Source of the DNA: Pontederia crassipes
Taxonomy: Eukaryota > Streptophyta > Magnoliopsida > Commelinales > Pontederiaceae
DNA: 64,000 bases
Assembly: GCA_030549335.1 (NCBI GenBank)
Contig: JAUKPH010000018.1
Location: 6,758,001 to 6,822,000 of the forward strand
Direction: 5' to 3'
The notes under the pieces are model-generated. The model searched no databases. It saw only the letters and a program-made list of their open reading frames with translations, and had not been told where the DNA came from. Numbering within the stretch: the stretch's first letter is position 1; each line of letters starts with the position of its first letter. The translations under genes and the position numbers were made by a program. Shown in pieces: positions 1-14,220 of the stretch.

Positions 1-1200
1 AGATACTTATGACAACCTTTGGGCATCCTAAGAGGTGATAGATCTTTAGAACTTTAACTCTTTTTCAAACCGAAGTTGAACCGTTACAATCAAAGATAAC
101 GCTCTAAGGGATTAGAGTCTTAGAGTTAGGTTCAAAGCTATAAGTTATAGATACTTATGACAACCTTTGGGCGTCCTAAGAGGTGATAGATCTTTAGAAC
201 TTTAACTCTTTTTCAAACCGAAGTTGAACCGTTACAATAAAAGATAACGCTCTTAGGGATTAGAGTCTTAGACTTAGGTTCAAAGTTTTAAGTTATAGAT
301 ACTTATTACAACCTTTGGGTGTCCTAAGAGGTGATAGATCTTTAGAACTTTAACTCTATTTCAAACCGAAGTTGAACCGTTACAATCAAAGATAACGCTC
401 TAGGGGATTAGAGTCTTAGACTTAGGTTCAAAGCTATAAGTTATACATACTTATTACAACCTTTGGGTGTCCTAAGAGGTGATAGATCTTTAGAACATTA
501 ACTCTATTTCAAACCGAAGTTGAACCGTTACAATCAAAGATAACGCTCTTGGGGATTAGAGTCTTAGAGTTAGGTTCAAAGCTATAAGTTATAGATACTT
601 ATGACAACCTTTGGGTGTCCTAAGAGGTGATAGATCTTTAGAACTTTAACTCCATTTCAAACCGAAGTTGAACCGTAACAATCAAAGATAACGCTCTTGG
701 GGATTAGAGTCTTAGAGTAAGGTGCAAATCTATAAGTTATAGATACTTATTACAACCTTTGGGTGTCCTAAGAGGTGATAGATCTTTAGAACTTTAACTC
801 TATTTCAAACCGAAGTTGAACCGTTACAATCAAAGATAACGCTCTTGGGGATTAGAGTCTTTGAGTTAGGTTCAAAGCTATAAGTTATAGATACTTATTA
901 CAACCTTTGGGTGTCCTAAGAGGAGATAGATCTTTAGAACTTTAACTCCATTTCAAACCGAAGTTGAACCGTTACAATCAAATATAACGCTCTTAGGGAT
1001 TAGAGTCTTAGAGTTAGGTTCAAACCTATAAGTTATAGATACTTATGACAACCTTTGGGTGTCCAAAGAGGTGATAGATCTTTAGAACTTTAACTCTTTT
1101 TCAAACCGAAGTTGAACCGTTACAATCAAATATAACGCTCTTAGGGATTAGAGTCTTAGAGTTAGGTTCAAAGCTATAAGTTATAGATACTTATTACAAC
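1..1200. repeat. Eight-monomer segment duplicated at 5625-6828
   Basis: The variant order of this segment recurs 38 monomers later. The offset is 5624 bp (1 to 5625, 149 to 5773, 297 to 5921), then 5628 bp after a 4-bp AGAT gain in the second copy. The diagnostic GGTGCAAATC variant lies at 721 and 6349. The copies stop matching near 1200/6828, where the second carries the TAGTTCTTTAG variant and the first does not. Boundaries are read by eye. Confidence 0.8.
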
Positions 1201-2407
1201 CTTTGGGTGTCCTAAGAGGTGATAGATCTTTAGAACTTTAACTCTATTTCAAACCAAAGTTGAACCGTTACAATCAAAGATAACGCTCTTGGGGATTAGA
1301 GTCTTAGAGTTAGGTTCAAAGCTATAAGTTATAGATACTTATGACAACCTTTGGGTGTCCTAAGAGGTGATAGATCTTTAGAACTTTAACTCTATTTCAA
1401 ACCGAAGTTGAACCGTTACAATCAAAGATAACGCTCTTGGGGATTAGAGTCTTTGAGTTAGGTTCAAAGCTATAAGTTATAGATACTTATTACAACCTTT
1501 GGGTGAACTAAGAGGTGATAGATCTTTAGAACTTTAACTCTATTTCAAACCGAAGTTGAACCGTTACAATCAAAGATAACGCTCTTGGGGATTAGAGTCT
1601 TAGAGTTAGGTTCAAAGCTATAAGTTATAGAAACTTATTACAACCTTTGGGTGTCCTAGGAGGTGATAGATGTTTAGAACTTTAACTCTATTTCAAACCG
1701 AAGTTGAACCGTTACAATCAAAGATAACGCTCTTAGGGATTAGAGTCTTAGAGTTAGGTTCAAAGCTATAAGTTATAGATACTTATTACAACCTTTGGGT
1801 GTCTTAAGAGGTGATAGATCTTTAGAACTTTAACTCTATTTCAAACCGAAGTTGAACCGTTACAATCAAAGATAACGCTCTTAGGGATTAGAGTCTTAGA
1901 GTTAGGTTCAAAGCTATAAGTTATAGATACTTATTACAACCTTTGGGTGTCCTAAGAGGTGATAGATCTTTAGAACTTTAACTCTATTTCAAACCGAAGT
2001 TGAACCGTTACATTCAAAGATAACGCTCTTCGGGATTAGAGTCTTAGAGTTAGGTTCAAAGCTATAAGTTATAGACACTTATGACAACCTTTGGGTGTCC
2101 TAAGAGGTGATAGATCTTTAGAACTTTAACTCTTTTTCAATCCGAAGTTGAACCGTTACAATCAAAGATAACGCTCTTAGGGATTAGAGTCTTAGAGTTA
2201 GGTTCAAAGCTATAAGTTATAGATACTTATGACAACCTTTGGGTGTCCAAAGAGGTGATAGATCTTTAGAACTTTAACTCTTTTTCAAACCGAAGTTGAA
2301 CCGTTACAATCAAATATAACGCTCTTAGGGATTAGAGTCTTAGAGTTAGGTTCAAAGCTATAAGTTATAGATACTTATTACAACCTTTGGGTGTCCTAAG
2401 AGGTGAT

Positions 2408-4775
2408 AGTTCTTTAGAACTTTATCTCTATTTCAAACCAAAGTTGAACCGTTACAATCAAATATAACGCTCTTGGGGATTAGAGTCTTTGAGTTAGGTT
2501 CAAAGCTATAAGTTATAGATACTTATTACAACCTTTGGGTGTCCTAAGAGGAGATAGATCTTTAGAACTTTAACTCCATTTCAAACCGAAGTTGAACCGT
2601 TACAATCAAATATAACGCTCTTAGGGATTAGAGTCTTAGAGTTAGGTTCAAACCTATAAGTTATAGATACTTATGACAACCTTTGGGTGTCCAAAGAGGT
2701 GATAGATCTTTAGAACTTTAACTCTTTTTCAAACCGAAGTTGAATCGTTACAATCAAATATAACGCTCTTAGGGATTAGAGTCTTAGAGTTAGGTTCAAA
2801 GCTATAAGTTATAGATACTTATTACAACCTTTGGGTGTCCTAAGAGGTGATAGATCTTTAGAACTTTAACTCTATTTCAAACCAAAGTTGAACCGTTACA
2901 ATCAAAGATAACGCTCTTGGGGATTAGAGTCTTAGAGTTAGGTTCAAAGCTATAAGTTATAGATACTTATGACAACCTTTGGGTGTCCTAAGAGGTGATA
3001 GATCTTTAGAACTTTAATTCTATTTCAAACCGAAGTTGAACCGTTACAATCACAGATAACGCTCTTCGGGATTAGAGTCTTAGAGTTAGGTTCAAAGCTA
3101 TAAGTTATAGATACTTATTACAACCTTTGGGTGTCCTAAGAGGTGATAGATCTTTAGAACTTTAACTCTATTTCAAACCGAAGTTGAACCGTTACAATCA
3201 AAGATAACGCTCTTAGGGATTAGAGTCTTAGAGTTAGGTTCAAAGCTATAAGTTATAGATACTTATGACAACCTTTGGGTGTCCTAAGAGGTGATAGATC
3301 TTTAGAACTTTAATTCTATTTCAAACCGAAGTTGAACCGTTACAATCAAAGATAACGCTCTTGGGGATTAGAGTCTTAGAGTTAGGTTCAAAGCTATAAG
3401 TTATAAATACTTATTACAACCTTTGGGTGTCTTAAGAGGTGATAGATCTTTAGAACTTTAACTCTATTTCAAACCGAAGTTGAACCGTTACAATCAAAGA
3501 TAACGCTCTTGGGGATTAGAGTCTTTGAGTTAGGTTCAAAGCTATAAGTTATAGATACTTATTACAACCTTTGGGTGAACTAAGAGGTGATAGATCTTTA
3601 GAACTTTAACTCTATTTCAAACCGAAGTTGAACCGTTACAATCAAAGATAACGCTCTTGGGGATTAGAGTCTTAGAGTTAGGTTCAAAGCTATAAGTTAT
3701 AAATACTTATTACAACCTTTGGGTGTCTTAAGAGGTGATAGATCTTTAGAACTTTAACTCTATTTCAAACCGAAGTTGAACCGTTACAATCAAAGATAAC
3801 GCTCTTGGGGATTAGAGTCTTTGAGTTAGGTTCAAAGCTATAAGTTATAGATACTTATTACAACCTTTGGGTGAACTAAGAGGTGATAGATCTTTAGAAC
3901 TTTAACTCTATTTCAAACCGAAGTTGAACCGTTACAATCAAAGATAACTCTCTTGGGGATTAGAGTCTTAGAGTTACGTTCAAAGCTATAAGTTATAGAA
4001 ACTTATTACAACCTTTGGGTGTCCTAAGAGGTGATAGATCTTTAGAACTTTAACTCTATCTCAAACCGAAGTTGAACCGTTACAATCAAAGATAACGCTC
4101 TTAGGGATTAGAGTCTTAGAGTTAGGTTCAAAGCTATAAGTTATAGATACTTATTACAACCTTTGGGTGTCTTAAGAGGTGATAGATCTTTAGAACTTTA
4201 ACTCTATTTCAAACCGAAGTTGAACCGTTACAATCAAAGATAACGCTCTTAGGGATTAGAGTCTTAGAGTTAGGTTCAATGCTATAAGTTATAGATACTT
4301 ATTACAACCTTTGGGTGTCCTAAGAGGTGATAGATCTTTAGAACTTTAACTCTATTTCAAACCGAAGTTGAACCGTTACAATCAAAGATAACGCTCTTAG
4401 GGATTAGAGTCTTAGAGTTAGGTTCAAAGCTATAAGTTATAGATACTTATGACAACCTTTGGGTGTCCTAAGAGGTGATAGATCTTTAGAACTTTAACTC
4501 TTTTTCAAACCGAAGTTGAACCGTTACAATCAAAGATAACGCTCTTAGGGATTAGAGTCTTAGAGTTAGGTTCAAAGCTATAAGTTATAGATACTTATGA
4601 CAACCTTTGGGTGTCCAAAGAGGTGATAGATCTTTAGAACTTTAACTCTTTTTCAAACCGAAGTTGAACCGTTACAATCAAATATAACGCTCTTAGGGAT
4701 TAGAGTCTTAGAGTTAGGTTCAAAGCTATAAGTTATAGATACTTATTACAACCTTTGGGTGTCCTAAGAGGTGAT
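2408..4775. repeat. 16-monomer higher-order unit (2368 bp), copy 1
   Basis: The AGTTCTTTAG variant at 2408 returns at 4776, exactly 16 x 148 bp later. GTCTTAAG (1801 to 4169) and GTGAACTA (about 1501 to 3869) show the same spacing, so the 2368-bp shift already holds from about 1200. The CACAGATA/CTTCGGG variant lies 643 bp into the unit, at 3051. Confidence 0.8.
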
Positions 4776-5624
4776 AGTTCTTTAGAACTTTATCTCTATT
4801 TCAAACCAAAGTTGAACCGTTACAATCAAAGATAACGCTCTTGGGGATTAGAGTCTTTGAGTTAGGTTCAAAGCTATAAGTTATAGATACTTATTACAAC
4901 CTTTGGGTGTCCTAAGAGGAGATAGATCTTTAGAACTTTAACTCCATTTCAAACCGAAGTTGAACCGTTACAATCAAATATAACGCTCTTAGGGATTAGA
5001 GTCTTAGAGTTAAGTTCAAACCTATAAGTTATAGATACTTATGACAACCTTTGGGTGTCCAAAGAGGTGATAGATCTTTAGAACTTTAACTCTTTTTCAA
5101 ACCGAAGTTGAACCGTTACAATCAAATATAACGCTCTTAGGGATTAGAGTCTTAGAGTTAGGTTCAAAGCTATAAGTTATAGATACTTATTACAACCTTT
5201 GGGTGTCCTAAGAGGTGATAGTTCTTTAGAACTTTATCTCTATTTCAAACCAAAGTTGAACCGTTACAATCAAAGATAACGCTCTTGGGGATTAGAGTCT
5301 TTGAGTTAGGTTCAAAGCTATAAGTTATAGATACTTATTACAACCTTTGGGTGTCCTAAGAGGAGATAGATCTTTAGAACATTAACTCCATTTCAAACCG
5401 AAGTTGAACCGTTACAATCAAATATAACGCTCTTAGGGATTAGAGTCTTAGAGTTAGGTTCAAACCTATAAGTTATAGATACTTATTACAACCTTTGGGT
5501 GTCCTAAGAGGTGATAGATCTTTAGAACTTTAACTCTATTTCAAACCGAAGTTGAACCGTTACAATCAAAGATAACGCTCTAAGGGATTAGAGTCTTAGA
5601 GTTAGGTTCAAAGCTATAAGTTAT

Positions 5625-6828
5625 AGATACTTATGACAACCTTTGGGCGTCCTAAGAGGTGATAGATCTTTAGAACTTTAACTCTTTTTCAAACCGAAGT
5701 TGAACCGTTACAATCAAAGATAACGCTCTAAGGGATTAGAGTCTTAGAGTTAGGTTCAAAGCTATAAGTTATAGATACTTATGACAACCTTTGGGCGTCC
5801 TAAGAGGTGATAGATCTTTAGAACTTTAACTCTTTTTCAAACCGAAGTTGAACCGTTACAATCAAAGATAACGCTCTTAGGGATTAGAGTCTTAGACTTA
5901 GGTACAAAGCTATAAGTTATAGATAGATACTTATTACAACCTTTGGGTGTCCTAAGAGGTGATAGATCTTTAGAACTTTAACTCTATTTCAAACCGAAGT
6001 TGAACCGTTACAATCAAAGATAACGCTCTAGGGGATTAGAGTCTTAGACTTAGGTTCAAAGCTATAAGTTATACATACTTATTACAACCTTTGGGTGTCC
6101 TAAGAGGTGATAGATCTTTAGAACATTAACTCTATTTCAAACCGAAGTTGAACCGTTACAATCAAAGATAACGCTCTTGGGGATTAGAGTCTTAGAGTTA
6201 GGTTCAAAGCTATAAGTTATAGATACTTATGACAACCTTTGGGTGTCCTAAGAGGTGATAGATCTTTAGAACTTTAACTCCATTTCAAACCGAAGTTGAA
6301 CCGTAACAATCAAAGATAACGCTCTTGGGGATTAGAGTCTTAGAGTAAGGTGCAAATCTATAAGTTATAGATACTTATTACAACCTTTGGGTGTCCTAAG
6401 AGGTGATAGATCTTTAGAACTTTAACTCTATTTCAAACCGAAGTTGAACCGTTACAATCAAAGATAACGCTCTTGGGGATTAGAGTCTTTGAGTTAGGTT
6501 CAAAGCTATAAGTTATAGATACTTATTACAACCTTTGGGTGTCCTAAGAGGAGATAGATCTTTAGAACTTTAACTCCATTTCAAACCGAAGTTGAACCGT
6601 TACAATCAAATATAACGCTCTTAGGGATTAGAGTCTTAGAGTTAGGTTCAAACCTATAAGTTATAGATACTTATGACAACCTTTGGGTGTCCAAAGAGGT
6701 GATAGATCTTTAGAACTTTAACTCTTTTTCAAACCGAAGTTGAACCGTTACAATCAAATATAACGCTCTTAGGGATTAGAGTCTTAGAGTTAAGTTCAAA
6801 GCTATAAGTTATAGATACTTATTACAAC
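5625..6828. repeat. Second copy of the 1-1200 segment
   Basis: It matches 1-1200 in variant order. The join to the preceding partial 16-monomer unit is near 5490-5625. It carries a tetranucleotide duplication, AGATAGAT, at 5921-5928 where other monomers have a single AGAT, so that monomer is 152 bp long. Confidence 0.75.
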
Positions 6829-6851
6829 CTTTGGGTGTCCTAAGAGGTGAT

Positions 6852-9218
6852 AGTTCTTTAGAACTTTATCTCTATTTCAAACCAAAGTTGAACCGTTACA
6901 ATCAAAGATAACGCTCTTGGGATTAGAGTCTTTGAGTTAGGTTCAAAGCTATAAGTTATAGATACTTATTACAACCTTTGGGTGTCCTAAGAGGAGATAG
7001 ATCTTTAGAACTTTAACTCCATTTCAAACCGAAGTTGAACCGTTACAATCAAATATAACGCTCTTAGGGATTAGAGTCTTAGAGTTAGGTTCAAACCTAT
7101 AAGTTATAGATACTTATGACAACCTTTGGGTGTCCAAAGAGGTGATAGATCTTTAGAACTTTAACTCTTTTTCAAACCGAAGTTGAATCGTTACAATCAA
7201 ATATAACGCTCTTAGGGATTAGAGTCTTAGAGTTAGGTTCAAAGCTATAAGTTATAGATACTTATTACAACCTTTGGGTGTCCTAAGAGGTGATAGATCT
7301 TTAGAACTTTAACTCTATTTCAAACCAAAGTTGAACCGTTACAATCAAAGATAACGCTCTTGGGGATTAGAGTCTTAGAGTTAGGTTCAAAGCTATAAGT
7401 TATAGATACTTATGACAACCTTTGGGTGTCCTAAGAGGTGATAGATCTTTAGAACTTTAATTCTATTTCAAACCGAAGTTGAACCGTTACAATCACAGAT
7501 AACGCTCTTCGGGATTAGAGTCTTAGAGTTAGGTTCAAAGCTATAAGTTATAGATACTTATTACAACCTTTGGGTGTCCTAAGAGGTGATAGATCTTTAG
7601 AACTTTAACTCTATTTCAAACCGAAGTTGAACCGTTACAATCAAAGATAACGCTCTTAGGGATTAGAGTCTTAGAGTTAGGTTCAAAGCTATAAGTTATA
7701 GATACTTATGACAACCTTTGGGTGTCCTAAGAGGTGATAGATCTTTAGAACTTTAATTCTATTTCAAACCGAAGTTGAACCGTTACAATCAAAGATAACG
7801 CTCTTGGGGATTAGAGTCTTAGAGTTAGGTTCAAAGCTATAAGTTATAAATACTTATTACAACCTTTGGGTGTCTTAAGAGGTGATAGATCTTTAGAACT
7901 TTAACTCTATTTCAAACCGAAGTTGAACCGTTACAATCAAAGATAACGCTCTTGGGGATTAGAGTCTTTGAGTTAGGTTCAAAGCTATAAGTTATAGATA
8001 CTTATTACAACCTTTGGGTGAACTAAGAGGTGATAGATCTTTAGAACTTTAACTCTATTTCAAACCGAAGTTGAACCGTTACAATCAAAGATAACGCTCT
8101 TGGGGATTAGAGTCTTAGAGTTAGGTTCAAAGCTATAAGTTATAAATACTTATTACAACCTTTGGGTGTCTTAAGAGGTGATAGATCTTTAGAACTTTAA
8201 CTCTATTTCAAACCGAAGTTGAACCGTTACAATCAAAGATAACGCTCTTGGGGATTAGAGACTTTGAGTTAGGTTCAAAGCTATAAGTTATAGATACTTA
8301 TTACAACCTTTGGGTGAACTAAGAGGTGATAGATCTTTAGAACTTTAACTCTATTTCAAACCGAAGTTGAACCGTTACAATCAAAGATAACTCTCTTGGG
8401 GATTAGAGTCTTAGAGTTACGTTCAAAGCTATAAGTTATAGAAACTTATTACAACCTTTGGGTGTCCTAAGAGGTGATAGATCTTTAGAACTTTAACTCT
8501 ATTTCAAACCGAAGTTGAACCGTTACAATCAAAGATAACGCTCTTAGGGATTAGAGTCTTAGAGTTAGGTTCAAAGCTATAAGTTATAGATACTTATTAC
8601 AACCTTTGGGTGTCTTAAGAGGTGATAGATCTTTAGAACTTTAACTCTATTTCAAACCGAAGTTGAACCGTTACAATCAAAGATAACGCTCTTAGGGATT
8701 AGAGTCTTAGAGTTAGGTTCAATGCTATAAGTTATAGATACTTATTACAACCTTTGGGTGTCCTAAGAGGTGATAGATCTTTTGAACTTTAACTCTATTT
8801 CAAACCGAAGTTGAACCGTTACAATCAAAGATAACGCTCTTAGGGATTAGAGTCTTAGAGTTAGGTTCAAAGCTATAAGTTATAGATACTTATGACAACC
8901 TTTGGGTGTCCTAAGAGGTGATAGATCTTTAGAACTTTAACTCTTTTTCAAACCGAAGTTGAACCGTTACAATCAAAGATAACGCTCTTAGGGATTAGAG
9001 TCTTAGAGTTAGGTTCAAAGCTATAAGTTATAGATACTTATGACAACCTTTGGGTGTCCAAAGAGGTGATAGATCTTTAGAACTTTAACTCTTTTTCAAA
9101 CCGAAGTTGAACCGTTACAATCAAATATAACGCTCTTAGGGATTAGAGTCTTAGAGTTAGGTTCAAAGCTATAAGTTATAGATACTTATTACAACCTTTG
9201 GGTGTCCTAAGAGGTGAT
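6852..9218. repeat. 16-monomer higher-order unit, copy 2
   Basis: It starts at the AGTTCTTTAG marker (6852) and ends where the marker recurs (9219), a spacing of 2367 bp. The missing base is in a run of G near 6918. The CACAGATA/CTTCGGG marker lies 642 bp in (7494), as in the unit at 2408. Confidence 0.8.
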
Positions 9219-10900
9219 AGTTCTTTAGAACTTTATCTCTATTTCAAACCAAAGTTGAACCGTTACAATCAAAGATAACGCTCTTGGGGATTAGAGTCTT
9301 TGAGTTAGGTTCAAAGCTATAAGTTATAGATACTTATTACAACCTTTGGGTGTCCTAAGAGGAGATAGATCTTTAGAACTTTAACTCCATTTCAAACCGA
9401 AGTTGAACCGTTACAATCAAATATAACGCTCTTAGGGATTAGAGTCTTAGAGTTAGGTTCAAACCTATAAGTTATAGATACTTATGACAACCTTTGGGTG
9501 TCCAAAGAGGTGATAGATCTTTAGAACTTTAACTCTTTTTCAAACCGAAGTTGAATCGTTACAATCAAATATAACGCTCTTAGGGATTAGAGTCTTAGAG
9601 TTAGGTTCAAAGCTATAAGTTATAGATACTTATTACAACCTTTGGGTGTCCTAAGAGGTGATAGATCTTTAGAACTTTAACTCTATTTCAAACCAAAGTT
9701 GAACCGTTACAATCAAAGATAACGCTCTTGGGGATTAGAGTCTTAGAGTTAGGTTCAAAGCTATAAGTTATAGATACTTATGACAACCTTTGGGTGTCCT
9801 AAGAGGTGATAGATCTTTAGAACTTTAATTCTATTTCAAACCGAAGTTGAACCGTTACAATCACAGATAACGCTCTTCGGGATTAGAGTCTTAGAGTTAG
9901 GTTCAAAGCTATAAGTTATAGATACTTATTTCAACCTTTGGGTGTCCTAAGAGGTGATAGATCTTTAGAACTTTAACTCTATTTCAAACCGAAGTTGAAC
10001 CGTTACAATCAAAGATAACGCTCTTAGGGATTAGAGTCTTAGAGTTAGGTTCAAAGCTATAAGTTATAGATACTTATGACAACCTTTGGGTGTCCTAAGA
10101 GGTGATAGATCTTTAGAACTTTAATTCTATTTCAAACCGAAGTTGAACCGTTACAATCAAAGATAACGCTCTTGGGGATTAGAGTCTTAGAGTTAGGTTC
10201 AAAGCTATAAGTTATAAATACTTATTACAACCTTTGGGTGTCTTAAGAGGTGATAGATCTTTAGAACTTTAACTCTATTTCAAACCGAAGTTGAACCGTT
10301 ACAATCAAAGATAACGCTCTTGGGGATTAGAGTCTTTGAGTTAGGTTCAAAGCTATAAGTTATAGATACTTATTACAACCTTTGGGTGAACTAAGAGGTG
10401 ATAGATCTTTAGAACTTTAACTCTATTTCAAACCGAAGTTGAACCGTTACAATCAAAGATAACGCTCTTGGGGATTAGAGTCTTAGAGTTAGGTTCAAAG
10501 CTATAAGTTATAAATACTTATTACAACCTTTGGGTGTCTTAAGAGGTGATAGATCTTTAGAACTTTAACTCTATTTCAAACCGAAGTTGAACCGTTACAA
10601 TCAAAGATAACGCTCTTGGGGATTAGAGTCTTTGAGTTAGGTTCAAAGCTATAAGTTATAGATACTTATTACAACCTTTGGGTGAACTAAGAGGTGATAG
10701 ATCTTTAGAACTTTAACTCTATTTCAAACCGAAGTTGAACCGTTACAATCAAAGATAACTCTCTTGGGGATTAGAGTCTTAGAGTTACGTTCAAAGCTAT
10801 AAGTTATAGAAACTTATTACAACCTTTGGGTGTCCTAAGAGGTGATAGATCTTTAGAACTTTAACTCTATTTCAAACCGAAGTTGAACCGTTACAATCAA
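9219..10900. repeat. 16-monomer higher-order unit, partial copy 3
   Basis: Its markers lie at 9219 and 9862, exactly 2368 bp after 7494 for the latter. Collinearity with the preceding unit holds to about 10900. There CTTAGGG is replaced by CTTGGGG and the order of variants changes, so the third copy is incomplete. Confidence 0.7.
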
Positions 10901-11579
10901 AGATAACGCTCTTGGGGATTAGAGTCTTAGAGTTAGGTTCAAAGCTATAAGTTATAGAAACTTATTACAACCTTTGGGTGTCCTAAGAGGTGATAGATCT
11001 TTAGAACTTTAACTCTATTTCAAACCGAAGTTGAACCGTTACAATCAAAGATAACGCTCTTAGGGATTAGAGTCTTAGAGTTAGGTTCAAAGCTATAAGT
11101 TATAGATACTTATTACAACCTTTGGGTGTCCTAAGAGGTGATAGATCTTTAGAACTTTAACTCTATTTAAAACCGAAGTTGAACCGTTACAATCAAAGAT
11201 AACGCTCTTAGGGATTAGAGTCTTAGAGTTAGGTTCAAAGCTATAAGTTATAGATACTTATCACAACCTTTGGGTGTCCTATGAGGTGATAGATCTTTAG
11301 AACTTTAACTCTTTTTCAAACCGAAGTTGAACCGTTACAATCAAAGATAACGCTCTTAGGGATTAGAGTCTTAGAGTTAGGTTCAAAGCTATAAGTTATA
11401 GATACTTATTACAACCTTTGGGTGAACTAAGAGGTGATAGATCTTTAGAACTTTAACTCTATTTCAAACCGAAGTTGAACCGTTACAATCAAATATAACG
11501 CTCTTGGGGATTAGAGTCTTAGAGTTAGGTTCAAAGCTATAAGTTATAGAAACTTATTACAACCTTTGGGTGTCCTAAG

Positions 11580-13207
11580 AGGTGATAGATCTTTAGAACA
11601 TTAACTCTATTTCAAACCGAAGTTGAACCGTTACAATCAAAGATAACGCTCTTGGGGATTAGAGTCTTAGAGTTAGGTTCAAAGCTATAAGTTATAGATA
11701 CTTATGACGACCTTTGGGTGTCCTAAGAGGTGATAGATCTTTAGAACTTTAATTCTATTTCAAACCGAAGTTGAACCGTTACAATCAAAGATAACGCTCT
11801 TGGGGATTAGAGTCTTAGAGTTAGGTTCAAAGCTATAAGTTATAGATACTTATTACAACCTTTGGGTGTCTTAAGAGGTGATAGATCTTTAGAACTTTAA
11901 CTCTATTTCAAACCGAAGTTGAACCGTTACAATCAAAGATAACGCTCTTGGGGATTAGAGTCTTTGAGTTAGGTTCAAAGCTATAAGTTATAGATACTTA
12001 TTACAACCTTTGGGTGAACTAAGAGGTGATAGATCTTTAGAACTTTAACTCTATTTCAAACCGAAGTTGAACCGTTACAATCAAAGATAACGCTCTTGGG
12101 GATTAGAGTCTTAGAGTTAGGTTCAAAGCTATAAGTTATAGAAACTTATTACAACCTTTGGGTGTCCTAAGAGGTGATAGATCTTTAGAACTTTAACTCT
12201 ATTTCAAACCGAAGTTGAACCGTTACAATCAAAGATAACGCTCTTAGGGATTAGAGTCTTAGAGTTAGGTTCAAAGCTATAAGTTATAGATACTTATTAC
12301 AACCTTTGGGTGTCCTAAGAGGTGATAGATCTTTAGAACTTTAACTCTATTTCAAACCGAAGTTGAACCGTTACAATCAAAGATAACGCTCTAAGGGATT
12401 AGAGTCTTAGAGTTAGGTTCAAAGCTATAAGTTATAGATACTTATGACAACCTTTGGGTGTCCTAAGAGGTGATAGATCTTTAGAACTTTAACTCTTTTT
12501 CAAACCGAAGTTGAACCGTTACAATCAAAGATAACGCTCTAAGGGATTAGAGTCTTAGAGTTAGGTTCAAAGCTATAAGTTATAAATACTTATTACAACC
12601 TTTGGGTGTCCTAAGAGGTGATAGATCTTTAGAACTTTAACTCTATTGCAAACCGGAGTTGAACCGTTACAATCAAAGATAACGCGCTTGGGGATTAGAG
12701 TCTTAGAGTTAGGTTCAAAGCTATAAGTTATAAATACTTATTACAACCTTTGGGTGTCTTAAGAGGTGATAGATCTTTAGAACTTTAACTCTATTTCAAA
12801 CCGAAGTTGAACCGTTACAATCAAAGATAACGCTCTTAGGGATTAGAGTCTTAGAGTTAGGTTCAAAGCTATAAGTTATAGATACTTATGACAACCTTTG
12901 GGTGTCTTAAGAGGTGATAGATCTTTAGAACTTTAACTCTATTTCAAACCGAAGTTGAACCGTTACAATCAAAGATAACGCTCTTGGGGATTAGAGTCTT
13001 AGAGTTAGGTTCAAAGCTATAAGTTATAGAAACTTATTACAACCTTTGTGTGTCCTAAGAGGTGATAGATCTTTAGAACTTTAACTCTATTTCAAACCGA
13101 AGTTGAACCGTTACAATCAAAGATAACGCTCTTAGGGATTAGAGTCTTAGAGTTAGGTTCAAAGCTATAAGTTATAGATACTTATTACAACCTTTGGGTG
13201 TCCTAAG
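11580..13207. repeat. 11-monomer duplication (1628 bp), copy 1
   Basis: Shift of 1628 bp to the following block: GACGACC 11706 to 13334, GAACTAAG 12016 to 13644, CTAAGGG 12391 to 14019. Variant order is otherwise the same. Boundaries are approximate. Confidence 0.7.
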
Positions 13208-14220
13208 AGGTGATAGATCTTTAGAACATTAACTCTATTTCAAACCGAAGTTGAACCGTTACAATCAAAGATAACGCTCTTGGGGATTAGAGTCTTAGAG
13301 TTAGGTTCAAAGCTATAAGTTATAGATACTTATGACGACCTTTGGGTGTCCTAAGAGGTGATAGATCTTTAGAACATTAATTCTATTTCAAACCGAAGTT
13401 GAACCGTTACAATCAAAGATAACGCTCTTGGGGATTAGAGTCTTAGAGTTAGGTTCAAAGCTATAAGTTATAGATACTTATTACAACCTTTGGGTGTCTT
13501 AAGAGGTGATAGATCTTTAGAACTTTAACTCTATTTCAAACCGAAGTTGAACCGTTACAATCAAAGATAACGCTCTTGGGGATTAGAGTCTTTGAGTTAG
13601 GTTCAAAGCTATAAGTTATAGATACTTATTACAACCTTTGGGTGAACTAAGAGGTGATAGATCTTTAGAACTTTAACTCTATTTCAAACCGAAGTTGAAC
13701 CGTTACAATCAAAGATAACGCTCTTGGGGATTAGAGTCTTAGAGTTAGGTTCAAAGCTATAAGTTATAGAAACTTATTACAACCTTTGGGTGTCCTAAGA
13801 GGTGATAGATCTTTAGAACTTTAACTCTATTTCAAACCGAAGTTGAACCGTTACAATCAAAGATAACGCTCTTAGGGATTAGAGTCTTAGAGTTAGGTTC
13901 AAAGCTATAAGTTATAGATACTTATTACAACCTTTGGGTGTCCTAAGAGGTGATAGATCTTTAGAACTTTAACTCTATTTCAAACCGAAGTTGAACCGTT
14001 ACAATCAAAGATAACGCTCTAAGGGATTAGAGTCTTAGAGTTAGGTTCAAAGCTATAAGTTATAGATACTTATGACAACCTTTGGGCGTCCTAAGAGGTG
14101 ATAGATCTTTAGAACTTTAACTCTTTTTCAAACCGAAGTTGAACCGTTACAATCAAAGATAACGCTCTAAGGGATTAGAGTCTTAGAGTTAGGTTCAAAG
14201 CTATAAGTTATAAATACTTA
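13208..14220. repeat. 11-monomer duplication, copy 2 (partial)
   Basis: Second copy of 11580-13207 by the three markers given there. It runs into the next duplication pair near 14210, so the last monomers of the unit are replaced. Confidence 0.65.
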
